Source: Wuchereria bancrofti (Eukaryota; Nematoda; Chromadorea; Rhabditida; Onchocercidae). From it: a DNA stretch of 64,000 bases. The notes under the pieces are model-generated. The model saw only the letters and a list, made by a program, of their open reading frames with translations, had not been told where the DNA came from and made no database searches. Within the stretch, counting starts at the first letter, position 1; every line of letters begins with the position of its first letter. The stretch is taken from the NCBI GenBank assembly GCA_005281725.1, contig SSBO01000002.1, forward strand, positions 1,714,768-1,778,767, in the 5' to 3' direction. The translations under genes and the position numbers were made by a program. This document shows, piece after piece, positions 1 to 13,185 of the stretch.

Positions 1-2127
1 CAGATTTGGAAACGAAAGATGTCGATTTTGAACTGATCAAAATTGAAGGAAAAGTGGGAGGCCGATTGGAAGATACATGCCTGGTAAAGGGAGTTGTTAT
101 CGATAAGACGATGAGCCATCCTCAAATGCCAAAGGTTGCTGTATGCACAAATATATCATTTTTTAGTTGTTCACTGATGTTAATAGTGGATTTTTCATAT
201 TTTCATTATGGTATCAATCATTGCAGGAATTAACTGATGTGAAAATTGCAATACTTACTTGTCCATTTGAACCACCGAAACCGAAAACAAAACATAAGCT
301 TGACATTACTTCAACTAAAGATTTCCAAAATTTGCGAGAATATGAGCGAGTAACTTTCGAAAAAATGATCGAACAGGTCATGCTTTGGACATACATTTGA
401 TTTTTCTTTTTCGTTTTTTCCTTTTTTACTAAGAAGAGCATATTTTTTACCAGGTAACAGTCAGTTGATTTAAATTTGCTCGAGATTTCCAGCCTTTTTT
501 CCTTTTTTCAGTTGATCATCACAGTATTATAACTTTTTGTTTGAACTTCAGGTCAAGGATAGTGGCGCTACTTTAGCAATTTGTCAGTGGGGCTTCGATG
601 ATGAGGCCAATCATCTTCTACTTGCTCATAATCTCCCAGCAGTTCGTTGGGTTGGTGGACCTGAAATTGAATTAATTGCGATTGCAACTGATGGTCGTAT
701 TGTTCCACGTTTTGCTGAACTTAAACCTGAAAAATTGGGAAAAGCTGGAAGAGTTCGCGAGATGTCATTCGGAACTGCTAAGGTAAATTTTTTTTGTATT
801 GTTTTGTCATTCACAATGAATAGGCGACTGAAATTGGGATTAGAATTACACTCATTGTGTATGCATTGCCAGTGATACCAGTAGCGCTTGCGTGCTAATG
901 ATAAGCAGGTGTCGTAATCTTCTAACGGCTGTAGAATAGAACTGGATAAAAAGTAAAATTAAAAGCAAATAGTAATAAAAGGTATCTTTATTTTGTCACT
1001 ACAGTTTCTGTGTTTGAAACGTTTACCTTGATAATAAGTTTTACAGTTGTTGAATAATGGTTAGCCAGAGATAATATTTATTACAGGATCGTATGCTTTG
1101 TATCGAAGAATGCCCGAATAATCGTGCTGTAACGGTGTTTATTCGAGGTGGCAACAAATTGATGATTGAGGAATCGAAGCGTTGTTTGCACGATGCTCTT
1201 TGCGTTGTTCGCAATTTGATCAAAGATAACCGAATTGTTTATGGTGGTGGTGCAGCAGAAATCTCTTGTTCACTTGCTGTTGCAGAAGAAGCAGATAAAG
1301 TAATTCTGTTGTAGTTGAAACCGTCCAGAAATGTTTTTCCGTTTATTCTTTCTTCATTTTTCAAAATTTAAAATGCTGTCAGTTTATTTACGAAATTGAT
1401 GTAATATTTAGATTGAGGGTATTGAGCAGTATGCTTTTCGCGCTTTTGCGGATGCCTTGGAAAGTATTCCTATGGCATTGGCTGAAAATTCGGGCCTTTC
1501 TTCAATCGGTACAGTAACAGATCTGAAGGCAAAGCAGATCCAGCAGTCTAATCCAAAATTGGGCGTTGATTGTCTCGCTGTTGGCACAAACGGTTAGTTA
1601 CTGATCAAAGCAATTTTTTTTTAAATCAGTTATTTAATAAAAATAGAGTGCTCAGATCAGGAGTTTAGTCCCTGAAATTACTACTGCTATTGAAATGCGC
1701 GCTTGTTCATAAGTCACTGTTCTTGATGTTATCAACTTTAGCATTTCATTAACAGAAAGTCTTCTCTCTTGTATTAACTTGAGAAAAAAAAGCTTTTATA
1801 TTATGCAGACAAAAGAGTATTCATATTCGTTTTTCAGATATGGAAGAACAAAAGGTAATGGAGACATTATTGTCGAAAAAAGCACAAATATCTCTTGCAA
1901 CTCAGGTATGTTTATTTAGATTTTCGCTTGTCTTTTTCATTTCTCTGTTGAAATGTTCTAAATTTTTAGGAAAAAACTGACTTTTGGGATTTACATCTTA
2001 ATTATTGTTTCTCCTATTTTTTGTTATTGGTTATGTATGCAGACAAATCCAATTTGATATATGCAAAGTTTTATAGGTAGTGCGCATGATCTTGAAAATC
2101 GATGATGTCCGAGTTCCGGAGTCGTAA
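1..2127 (+). CDS. cct-5: CCT5, T-complex protein 1 subunit epsilon (3' part; 5' end outside window)
   Basis: Subunit of the cytosolic TRiC/CCT chaperonin, an ATP-driven double ring that folds actin, tubulin and other proteins. Exons, all joining in frame: 1-134, 227-376, 552-782, 1087-1299, 1412-1592, 1838-1905, 2077-2127 (stop). The product closely follows animal CCT5 from remembered family features: [19 protein letters not shown], then [62 protein letters not shown], and the VYGGGAAE motif of group II chaperonins near the nucleotide pocket. It ends in MILKIDD plus a short tail. The first two bases (CA) fit the end of an Ala codon, so the exon continues upstream; the N-terminal equatorial part is missing. 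About 340 residues are present of a usual ~540. Introns are 92-304 bp. No disruption is seen. Identification is very secure; single boundaries are inferred by hand. Confidence 0.96.
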
Positions 2128-2198
2128 TATCAGAAGTGTGCAATTTGATGATATTATTACTAGCCACTTAAATTGTTTTGTTGCTCTTCAAAATTGGA

Positions 2199-2204
2199 AA
2201 TAAA
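2199..2204 (+). terminator. Probable polyadenylation signal of CCT5
   Basis: AATAAA lies 72 bases after the CCT5 stop codon, a usual distance for a nematode 3' UTR. No other evidence. Confidence 0.5.
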
Positions 2205-4356
2205 TTTCTTTTTAATTTGAGTTTTTCTTAAATTTTAAAATTATGCCGTTGATTCGGCTTTTAGTATTGTTAATATCTGTTGAAATTATTTAACCATTTG
2301 TTATGGTACACTGTTGCTTTTGATTTTGCATAACTGACTGAATGGATTGGAGGAATGATGAAAATATAAAATACTTTTTCTAGAATTTTTTTTTGCATAG
2401 TTGAAGAAGGAAATATACGATGTAGTTGAATATCATGGCCGCCGATAGTGATGTACTAGATAGCTGTAGGGCGGTGAGCATTAAGAAACGAAATAGCCGT
2501 GGGCATATGTATGTAGTTTTTGCATACACATGTTTTTTTGTTAAATGGGTTAGAAAAAGGTAGATTTGTTCTGAAATTTTGTAATTTAATTTTTATCTTA
2601 TTGATGGTAGCTGCTTGTTCCCTGTTCCCTGGAGTTTTTTTTTTTTTTCACGGTGTGGGAAATGGCATAATGTTTAGAATATTAGAATAACTATTGATTA
2701 GAGAACGAGTAAGGGGAAGAAGTTAGACTTTCGTTGATGCGAATGTTTATGGAGTGATATTTATCATAGAATTATTAAAATTTCTAGAGTAATTCACGGC
2801 ATAAGCTTGCAAATTTTTAATTAATGAGAATATGGTTTCAAGTAGCGATGCTCTAGTTTGGATAATTTCGTAGTTTCTCACCGACATATCCTCAGGTTCA
2901 TATGATCAGAAAATAGGGCTGGACAGATCAATCTTTTGAATATGAATTGTTAAAACTGCTTTAACTATGCAAACTGAATTCTTCGAGATGCGAAAATATG
3001 GGTGTGTCATGTGGACTTTTTGTTGTATTGCTTTTGTACCGTATCCTTTCACAGACTAAAAAAGCGATAAGAGAGGTGGAGAAGGAATATTTGGCTATTT
3101 TCTTAGTTGCTTTCGAAATTTTAATGATAGTTTGCTTTTTGAATAAAAAATAGATACGATTCCGTTGGTGCAGTGTGACATGGCATATTCGGATTTGTTT
3201 CCATCGACATTGGGTGAGATGAAGCGGAAACCACTCGTTGTATAAATGAAATGATGCGTTAAAAATGCTTGAAAAATTGAGGATACTGGAGGGTTGGGTT
3301 TGGCGTACAATCACTTTACGGAATAGATTCCATTTTGTAGTTGAGGGAAGGAAGAAAAGAAATGAGGAGGACAAATATTGGACATTAGTCTTTACAATTT
3401 TATAAAGCCTAGTAAGCTGAAGTTAGATTTTTCAGTGATATTCAGCAACTAGTTTTTGTAATTGTTTCCATTTTTTTAAACTTTCTAGTTTAATTTTATT
3501 TTGGGATGCTATACAGCTATGCTAAGCATAAATTAGGACACGGAGATTTTACGATTGGTCATTTGGAAAAGCGTCCATTAGAATTGTATTTCGTCATCAT
3601 CAATAATTTCCATATTAAAAAAAGTTATATGACTATGCTATGCCAAAATAAAAGGTATTTGCTTTAGCAAACAATTTTACTTGTCCGTAAATCAGAATTT
3701 GATAGGAAGATAAAAAACTTTTTTCTTTGTTATTTTTTAAAACAATGCATTACTACCACCGTTTAATTTACTTAATAGTAAATTTAATCTTCATCATTAA
3801 TTTTCATCATCGTTAAGAAAAGAAAAAAAGTGTCATGGATTTTTACTCGAACATTAACAGCGACACGAGTGTTGCGTAATAACCAACTGTTGTTACGAAG
3901 GCAAAAAAAAGTTGTCATGGATTTCACTTCGAACATATAACAGCGACATGAGAGTTGTGTAATATCCACTCTTCAGCGACATATTTTGGAGAATTTTAAT
4001 CAAGCAAACTAAGGAATTGGTAATTTGTGTTGCTCAGGTGATTCGAAGTATTTTTACCTTTCCAAAAGAAATTATATGACATAATTCTGATACAAATGTG
4101 TTTTTTTTCTCAAGATGATCCTCTCAAAGTTATGATTCATGTTATTTACCAGTAAGTCTTCTACGGAGTGAAGAATAGGTGGAATACCTGCTACCATATT
4201 AAAAAAAGATAATATGGAAGATTTTAGTCATGAATAAGTTTTGTTCTTCTTGCCTTCCTTTCCTATTATTGCTTACTTTCTCAGCATATTTTCACAGTGA
4301 ATTAGGGTATTTCATTGTCACATTGTTACTTTAGTAAATTATTCCTGGATTTTCAG
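2205..4356. other. Intergenic, CCT5 to ATF-like gene
   Basis: No convincing gene. A minus-strand open frame of 137 codons (2961-3374) has no recognisable domain, is low in complexity and lacks coding-like composition. The only structure seen is a two-copy direct repeat near 3.8-4.0 kb, listed separately. Confidence 0.6.
3823..3968 (+). repeat. Two-copy imperfect tandem repeat, ~80-bp period
   Basis: Copy 1 is about 3823-3884 and copy 2 about 3903-3968. Both run A-rich tract, GT(T)GTCATGGATTT, (A)CTCGAACAT or CTTCGAACAT, AACAGCGACA, GAGTGTTG or GAGAGTTG, GTAAT. Small indels separate them. Function unknown. Confidence 0.75.
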
Positions 4357-4410
4357 TTATTGATTGCCAAATTATCAATTTACAGAAGACCCATTTATTT
4401 CGTTGATCGT

Positions 4411-7400
4411 ATGTCCATAGCAACAAATACATCCAGCAATGTTACTACAACTTATACAAATGGACCAATGGTTTGTCTTTTTTTTTTTGCACTCCGTTTC
4501 ATTTTTCATTAAAAAGAAAAACTAGGTAATGATATTTCAAAAGGATAGGATACTTGTGAGTCGTACAATGCTTTTATAAATGGTTGGCAAGAATAGGTTT
4601 AGAATGGTTTTTTAATATTTTGCTCATTTCATTTACTGTTCTTAATACTAATCTCGGAAATATTGTAAGCAAGTTCAGTAACTTATATTGTGATTTGTCA
4701 TCCGAGAAATGCTGCACGAAGTGATGCGATATCATTTATATCCAATTAGTTAATTAATAATCTGTAACCTTTTTTCCTTGGAAATTTTAGTTTGTTAATG
4801 TTATTTGTGGATGTAGAACTCTGTTACCATTTGAGCTCATGAAGATGGAAAGTGTAGTGCAGCGGGATGACCCATCGGTAGATGTCGTTACATTGGAAAC
4901 CCCGAATTTGACATCACTCATTGGTACCAATTCAGCCACATTACCACGTAAGTTCGCTATCATCGAAATATAATCATCTGATAAGTTAGTAAGTATTATG
5001 TTGTCGAAGGAATTGGCTTATATGTTTCTCCCTTCCCTAAAATCAATTTTCATTGTTGTAATCACAACATTCATTCTTTACTAGCAAAAATGGTTATTTT
5101 ATACTTTGATAAATAATAAAATTTCTTTATTATTAGGAATTATGCATTGGTGATATTCCGTTTATACAAATGGATTTACTGATTACTTCAAAATTCATTC
5201 CTTCCAACTGCATTTTTTTGATAAAAAACGTTCATTTTTTCCTATCACCATTATTGTTTTGTTGTTGCTTAGTTCCACAATATTAAAGCATAGTCAGTGT
5301 CCAGTCATGGTTTTTACGGTTTCTATATTTTGCAATCAGTTCTGACAAACTTATTTGTGTATGGCATGTATCATTATTATTATTTTCCTACTATTCATAT
5401 AAGAAAGTTATTGAAACACTGCGCGAAATGCTTGAATATTTTCATCATCCACAACTTATTGTAGCGGATTTTCCATCAACAGCTGAACTGATGCAGAAAT
5501 GTCTCACGGTCAACCCATTTGAATTAAAATTTCGTGAAGCAAATCGACGTATCAGTCAGTGCAGTGAAGAACTTCTTGAACAGGTTTATCATTTTTACAA
5601 CCTACACATTAAGTTTCTTCGACTGAAGATTGAAAAAGCATGGCGGAGGGCCATGGAAGTAACATCAAATTATTTATTGAAAGAGTAAGTATGATTTAGT
5701 TCCTGTTATTCCAGCCGAATTATTTCTTTTTTTTCTTTACAGAATGGACTTGTTCCGGTGACGCTTTCATTGCCGACGACAGGTGGCATAACCTTGCTGA
5801 AACTGCCATCATCTTTGGCCCATTCTCCGGGTATCTTCTCAAACATCAACGTTCTTTCAGCGGATTTCGAAGGTGATGGGTTAAAAAGTGCGGACTTGTC
5901 GCGTTTAGTGCAACAGGTGAAAGTATTTTTGCTATAAATGGGAAATAAATGAAAAGAATATAGTTGTATTATTAAATAACGAATATTTCGGTTTTAGATG
6001 AAAGATAATGGTGGTTTGTCGACGCAGAATTCACGAACTAGTGAAGACACTGGACAGGCACCTCGAACTGCTGATGTACTTAATGCCGTCCTTGATATGC
6101 ATTCTGATAGGTTGGGATCGCTTGGTTTTCTTGGTACAACTGGCGCTGCCACTCCGCCTTTGGTATATTTCACATCATTGCTTCAGAATGTAATAATCGT
6201 AGTCATTAATTAATTTTTGATGCGCAACATTTTTTTCATAAAACTATAGGCATCAAATAAAAGTATTGCTTTTCTTGAAATATTCTATTTTCAAAAACAA
6301 GCAGGAAAAATTTTTGTCTTGAAAAACTGCAACACGGATCATGCGTTTCATTGAAATAAGAGTAAGTGTTAACTGAATTGATCTCTGATTCTCTGAAGGC
6401 TATAATTTGTCTTTTATTAAATGTTCAAGTTGAGGAATTTTGCATAACGTATTAAAATATATTACTTTCTGTTTTTCAGAAAGGACCATTGGGATCAATC
6501 ATACCGACATCATCATCTGTTGCTGTAGCTCTTTGTTCTGATTTGCCTGCAGTCGCACCATCAACATCATGTACTGCCGGTGTTGGTGGTCCTGAATGTA
6601 CATCCACTTTACTCTCATGTTCACCATGTTCCTCAGAATCAGCTTCCGCTTCTTTAACACCGTTAATTTCTGCTATAAATAGTCCTGTTGTCAGTGCACC
6701 AGCGAATATTTCAAGACCTGGAAGCTCTGCATCAGTACAAACGCCGTATGTAAATGTGATTTAACTTGTAAATGTTTTGTTTTTTGCTTGATTACCTAAT
6801 ATCAATATTGACACTGTTCATCCGTATGTGTTACCATCTTTTCCTTTTTCAGTAAAAAACGATTGTCAGTACGCGCAGCAGCGGCAGCAGCAGCAGCAGC
6901 TGCTTCAGCGGTAGCTGTACCATCAAGTGTTGCGCCAGTTGTCTCAGCTCCTTTTCTAAGTGCTGTTGGAACGGTAATTTTTTTCATATTACAAATAGTA
7001 TTTTAAGTGAACATTTAAATTATAAAAAGTGGTAAAATTTTTTGCAGAGATGAATAAAACAACAGATTGCGTAGTTTTAAGAATGTCGTGATTCGAATCA
7101 GAATTTCCTAAGTTTCAATATTTCTTATGAGTTAGATGAGGTGTTGCATAAAAGATCTAGCTTATTTATTTGATTTCCATTAATCTGCTCTTATTAATTG
7201 TGAGAATTTTTTCCTCGAAATCGATTTTTAAATTATTTTTTGGATGGAACTGAGTTTTTACAGCTATTACCGACAACAAACGTTGAGGAGCGGAGTGATG
7301 TGTCGCAAATTTCAAATGCACAATTATCACCAACAGATCATTGGGATCCTCGTGATGTAAAACCAGTGATTCCTGGGAAAAATGCACCATCATCACTGCA

Positions 7401-8751
7401 GGCAGTAGGTTATTGCAGAACATTAATAGAAAAGAAGATAGGAAGAAGTATGGCTTTTTTTAATCATTTATTAGTTTGACAGTTTTTAGGCAGGTGATTC
7501 GATCTTTCATCCATAAACAAAGATACTCTGTTCATGTCCATTGATTTGCAGAACCAACAGTATTTTGATCACGAGGAAGTAATTTATCCGCAGGATGAGC
7601 AGCGTAAACATGCGGAAGCATTGTCATCTGCATCAGGAAGGTTTGTTTTCACTTAAACAATATTTCTGAGAAATGCAGAATATAAACCTTTGATTTGAAT
7701 TAATTTATCATCTGAATGACCGGGAAATTCTTACTTTAACATACGTATATTTCGCACTCGTAAGTTAATAATGTTAATGGTCCTTTTATTTACTATTTTC
7801 GAATGATATGTGCTTATCTTTCAATCTTTTTTTGAATTACATAGCTTTTCCTTTGCATCTTAATAAATTTATTTTAATAATTTATATACTTAATAATTGT
7901 TTGTTTATGTAATTTATATACTCAGTGTAACAAAATTACAGCAGAGAAAGTGCTATATCCCGTTCAGCAGTCACCTCAACAGCGTCATCACATCGCGGTG
8001 GACGAGGACGTGGTCGTAGTTCTCTAACTGCAGATTTACCACCCGATGAACGCCGTGTTACAATTTTGGAAAGGAATAAAGCAGCTGCTGTGAGGTATCG
8101 GAAGCGAAAAAAGGAAGAACATGATGAGATGATTACACGTGTTCATTTATTGGAACAAGAAAAAGTGTCACTCTCCGTATGTCAATATAATTTGTTAAAA
8201 GTTTTTTAAATTATACAACTGAAAGCTTCTTTAAGATATGAAAATGAACAGAACTGATGAAAATTATTAGCTGGAAAATTTTTATTTTTGCAAGGTACTC
8301 TTCATGGGTCTCCTTCACTGATGAATTTCTAATGAGAATAAATAGATGATAAAGAAATGAGATACGGTTTTCTATTATAGGATTCAAATCAAATATTAGC
8401 TGGTTTAAATTTCTAATTATTACATTTCATATTTTGATTAAACATGGGTTTCCTTCACTAATGAATTTTTAATTCAGTCTTTTAATTTTTTAACCCAAAA
8501 ATCAAATAAATTTTTTGCAGACTCAAAATCAAATACTGCGTCGTGAACTGGAAAGAGTTACAGCTTTGCTGAAAACACGTGAAGCATGTTGTGTTTGCCA
8601 CTTGAGCGGTGTAGGGGAATGTTTGCGGAATGATTCACCGTTAGAAGTAGATGTCCTTTCTCCTCAAGCCCAATCGCATCATGATCTCTCCAATTATTTA
8701 TCACAGCAATTGGTTTCATCGGTCAGTCCTAACAAGAAACCGTCAAAATGA
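4411..8751 (+). CDS. atf-7: ATF-2/ATF-7/CREB5-like bZIP transcription factor
   Basis: Nuclear basic-leucine-zipper protein; the animal family acts downstream of p38/JNK kinases and binds CRE-type sites. Exons: 4411-4470, 4791-4947, 5408-5583, 5743-5916, 5998-6162, 6480-6745, 6853-6973, 7264-7404, 7552-7640, 7942-8176, 8521-8751. They join without a stop into 604 aa. Residues ~90-125 ([10 protein letters not shown]...[10 protein letters not shown]) match the activation-domain segment of ATF-2. Residues ~245-375 are Ser/Thr/Pro/Ala-rich, with a run of nine Ala in exon 7. Residues 468-475 are RGGRGRGR. The basic region is [16 protein letters not shown] (N495, R503), followed by a zipper and the family-like tail KTREACCVC. 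The start is the first ATG after TTTTCAG at 4351-4356, a possible trans-splice acceptor; an in-frame start at 4315 is an alternative. The family is secure; the orthologue symbol is inferred. Confidence 0.87.
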
Positions 8752-8948
8752 TTTTCTAAAATTTTTTGATGGACTGATTTCAAAAATATACTCAGACGTG
8801 GTGGCATATTATATGTTTTTAGTTTTTTCCCATGAGTTTTCATCCTTTTCAAAATTGAAGAACTCATCATTAGGCCTTTTTATCCGGTCTTTTAATTCGC
8901 CGATGTTTCATTTTCAGATTTTTTTTAAGATTAATAATGAGCTAGCTT

Positions 8949-8954
8949 AATAAA
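8949..8954 (+). terminator. Probable polyadenylation signal of the bZIP gene
   Basis: AATAAA about 200 bases after the stop codon. Other A-rich hexamers occur nearby, so the actual site is uncertain. Confidence 0.4.
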
Positions 8955-9589
8955 TTAGGAATATTCCTAGCAGAAAGAACATATCAAGTATTATGTGTCT
9001 GAAAGACTGAGTAGTATTGAAATTCATAGAATGTAGTTAGCTTTTTCAACTTTCCGCTCATCAGTGAAAAATTTTAATTTGGCTTGTCATTTCACTATTT
9101 TTTTCCAAATCGTATAAGGCATGGAAATATGTATGATCCTTGAATGTAAGATTCGTAAACGTAAAATTCTACGATAATAGAAATTTAGGATTTGTTAATT
9201 TTCTCCATGCGAAGTTTCAGGATTGAAATTTCACCGGTTTATATTTGCTATCTTCCAGAGACTGCTTCATGCAGTTGTCGTTTGCACTTTCCCGTGTGTT
9301 TATAATGTACTCGTTGGTATTGTTACGATTGAATATTTTCATTTATTTTTTAATTCTTTGCACATTCTTTATTCATACTGTAAAAAATTACTTGGTTTTT
9401 AGAAATATTTTTGAACCGGTGGATGAAAAATGATTAGATACCAAAAATTTTCCTTCCAAATATTATCTGCTGTAGTCATTACTATTATCGTACATTTTTT
9501 AAAATGCACATTCGTGACTTAATGGACGGCGGAAAAATACATGCCTGATTAGCAGAATTTGATTTTGGTATCTTCTTGGAAGACTTAGT

Positions 9590-9705
9590 GAAAGACACAG
9601 TTTGTGACAGATGACGAAATAAGCATAAACCATTGATTATATTGAATAAGTGGAAGACACATTTTACTTCTGACAGGTGACGAAAAAAGCGTGAAATATT
9701 GATTG
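9590..9705 (+). repeat. Two-copy imperfect tandem repeat, ~60-bp period
   Basis: Copies near 9590-9645 and 9650-9705 share GAAGACACA (or GAAAGACACA), TGACAG(A/G)TGACGAAA, AAGC(A/G)T and ATTGATT. Diverged by point changes and small indels. Confidence 0.6.
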
Positions 9706-10755
9706 TTTCGGAAATTTGAATAGTCAGTAAGAATTTGTTTTAAACTGAAGAAATCTTAATGCAAGCCAAGTAAGAATTAAAAATTATTGAAAATTGATAC
9801 TTGTTTTTAATAGTTAGAGTTTTTAAATTTGATAGTTTTTCCACTAATTCATCACATGAGTGGTTTCTTGTCAATAGAATTTATAATGCGGCATTTATAT
9901 TTTTTTCCAGGTTTTTTATTTCGTGTGTCATATTTTTATTTGAATGCTATTTATTCACTGTGGGCATTAATCTTATGTACTACTAGTAGTTATCACTAAC
10001 TGATCCTGAATTAAATAATGGGTCCTTTTTTTCTGGTCAGTAAAAGGCCAGGGTTTTTTACTTTTATATTTTTCGTAACTTTTTCCTTTTCTCTTTTTTC
10101 CTACTGTTGCATTGTATTTATTATTTCTTTATAATAGATTTTGTATTTATTATTTCTTCGTAGTAGATTTCATCGGTTCATTTCTTTCGTTTTTATGGCT
10201 AACTGTTATTTTGTTATTTCAAGTCTTGTTGTTTATAGAAATTTATTCTCAATTTGAATGCATTCAATTTTAGACCGGTGTGCATCTTTTCCAGAATCTG
10301 TAATATAAATTTATATTGATGGAACAGGTGAGTGAAAAAAGGTACTCAACTAGAGTTATCTTTTTATATCAGTGAACCCAATGACAGTGATATCTCAGAA
10401 AATTTTACGAGGTTGTTGTTAGATTCGACACTGGTTCAGTCTAATTATTGTTGTTAATCATCGATCACTGGAGATCTTTTTTGAGCTGCTAAGTTTCTCG
10501 CCATTTCTGGAAATATTTGTTTTTGTTTTTTTCTTGAACTGATAGTTCTCGCAAAATTGTATACGGCTGCTTGTTTCATACTGTTCAATAATAAAATATT
10601 GGCTTGTGCTGCTTACTTGATGTCAATTTCAAAAGTTTGAAAATTACAGTTTTGTAGTGAGCAAGCGAAAACACTTAAGGTATTCTGGTATAATATACAA
10701 CTAATGCTTATCATCATATGCAGAATCGAACATTCCTTAAGAGATGAATCGAAGT

Positions 10756-11050
10756 AATGAGCTTTATAAGTTAGATTATTCTAGAATGATATATACAAAA
10801 TGAATCAATTAAAAGGATAGTTTTTATATAAAATGATAAAGAATATTACTCAATTATGTTTGTGCTAAAAACATGTTTTTAATTTTCATAATTTTCATGA
10901 TTGCGATTATGCATTTGTCTTTTTTTCCATTTGTCTTCATTATTTAATGACAAATGATATTTTCAATATTTTTTTTTTCTTAATAATAAGCTTTATAAGT
11001 TAGGTTCTACGATGATGCATACAAAATGAATCGATTACATGGGTAATTTT
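10756..11050 (+). repeat. Separated duplicate of ~60 bp
   Basis: Near 10757-10815 and 10988-11048: AGCTTTATAAGTTAG is followed by TTCTA(G/C)GATGAT, ATACAAAATGAATC and ATTA. The two copies are about 230 bp apart. Confidence 0.6.
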
Positions 11051-11294
11051 TTTAATTTTTCTAATATGAATAGAAAATAGGAATTACAGGTTTTAAGGCT
11101 CTTAAAAGAATTGTTTTATTTTCCATTTCAATCAAAATCATAGATAATTGAGCGTAGTTACCTACGATCAATGGTAATGATATAGTTATTATATAATGGA
11201 ATATTTAATATTCATCGAAAATGAAAACTTTTCTCATTTTTAATCAAAATTATATATGTATAATAAAAATCTAAATATGTATGTAATAAAATGT

Positions 11295-11296
<2 letters not shown>

Positions 11297-11326
<30 letters not shown>
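11297..11326 (+). repeat. (TTA)n microsatellite, about ten units
   Basis: Uninterrupted TTA/ATT trinucleotide run that ends at GGGG. Confidence 0.95.
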
Positions 11327-13185
11327 GGGGAGAAATATTTTATGCCAAATTATCTAATTAGTTTGTCATCTAAAAATATGACAATGTTCATTTTATGTTT
11401 TGTTTACAGAAAGCCTAGACTTTAAATGTGTGTGCATTATTACAAAACAACTCTTGACAACAGATTTAAAAATGATGACTGAAATGAAAAATATGATAAT
11501 AGAGTAATATGATAATTAATTTCACACCAACTTAATTTACCCGTATGACAAATTGTACAAACAAAAAGAATTGGCAAAGTAGCATTTTGATCATTGATTT
11601 ATCCTATATTAAATTAATTTATTTACAATAAAATTGGTAAATATGGGGATTATTACTGGGATTGCTATTGGGATTATTTTTAAAAAGAAGGTAATTGTTA
11701 TAAATTGTCAAAAATTTTTGAGTTGTTGTCAGTAGTTTATAGTTTATAATTTGCAATGATTTCGTGTCCAAAAATTTAATGTTCCATTTAATTAATAGCT
11801 TCAGTCATTAATGTAATTAATAATTGCAGTGAAATTTATCAAAACATATGTGCTATGAATGAATAATTAAATAGGATTATTTTGTCATAGTAATTGAAAT
11901 AACTTATTTTATTTGATATCCCAATGATTCGCATGAAAATATTTCATGAAAATAATCATTGAACATTAAACAGATGCTTTTAATGATAAAATTAATTGTC
12001 ATGGGTAAATTTTAATTGAATAATTATTGATGAAATTACAAGTTTTATTCGTACAAATGTACCCTATTTAAAAAAAAAAAAAAAAACTGGCAAGCTTCTT
12101 TTTGAATATCCTGATTCCTTTTGATAATCATTTTTATTCAGTATGCAATTTTTAAAAATGAAATCAGCAAGCATTTATTTCTGTGAAATGTTATTTGATT
12201 ATATAAAAAACAATAAATCATACTATTTTGTTTCGTTCAAATTTACTACCTGAAGATATAATATACTACAACATACTTTTTATTTTTTTTTAAGTAATAC
12301 CAAAACCTCTATGTTTATTTTTTTAGCTAATAATATAAACTTGCAATAGAGTGATAATCCTTAGTTGTTGAAAAATTCCATTTGATTTCTTAATTGTCTA
12401 ACTAAACTTTCAATACTCCATAATGAACGTTTGATCTCAATTAAAAAATGAACTCAAACAATTCTCATATTTTCATTAAGCAATTCATTCCTTTTTTTTT
12501 TTTTTTTCATTAGATGAAAACATATTTTTTCCTTTTTTTTTCTTTTTCAATATCCTTTGATTTTATTTCTAAAATATACAAATAATAAAATTCAGCTGCT
12601 TTTGATGAATACTTGATTTTTACTAAGCTTATTTATGCAGCACAAAACTTCATAAATATTTCCTACCACTGTTCAATGATATAAGCTTTTAATTGCATTT
12701 AAATATAGATTTTATATAATACATTCTTCCTTTATCTAATATGACAAATTGACTTTTCTTCATATATCAACAAAAAACTTTAAACCAAATGATCTTTTAT
12801 TTTCCTTTTAAAATTCATTCATGAATTTTTTTTTTCATAACTAAATAATTAGTTAACTCAAAGTGATAAGAATGACAAACTGAATTATGGTAGTAAAAAA
12901 TAATTTGGAGTATCAGTCAGCATGTAAATTTATCTCAAGGAAACCGTCAATTCTATTTTTATTTCATAAAATTATTTGATAATTCAAATATGAATTAATT
13001 TTTTTTTTTTTTTTTTGTATCAAATAACATTGCTCCTGACTTCGAGTTTCCATATTATTTTACTGTTACCAATTTTACATACTTAAATTTGCACTGAATT
13101 CATAGCTGTATGAATTATTTTTAGCAAATTTTTAACGGCGATGAAATGAACTTCTGATATTACTAATTTATACTATCTGAGATCA

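Larger units (their letters stand above)
8955..13185. other. Intergenic, bZIP gene to receptor cluster
   Basis: AT-rich DNA with many homopolymer runs (A or T of 12-18 at ~12070, 12490, 13000). No open frame looks coding. It holds two duplicated segments and a trinucleotide microsatellite, listed separately. The last ~140 bp (from ~13045) are shared with the region upstream of SR-D and so belong to the receptor cluster. Confidence 0.6.

Noticed and set aside
2961..3374. Minus-strand 137-codon open frame between CCT5 and the bZIP gene
   Set aside because: No domain, T-rich low-complexity protein, no splice or start context; looks like chance in AT-rich DNA.
5584..5688. Continuation of bZIP exon 3 to the GTAAGT donor at 5685
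   Set aside because: The frame stays open, but splicing from this donor into the next exon gives an early stop (MDLFR*); the donor at 5584 keeps the frame.
11297..11326. CRISPR-like or other spaced repeat arrays anywhere in the window
   Set aside because: Only microsatellites, tandem pairs and a degenerate minisatellite were found; none has the repeat-spacer form, and the DNA is animal.
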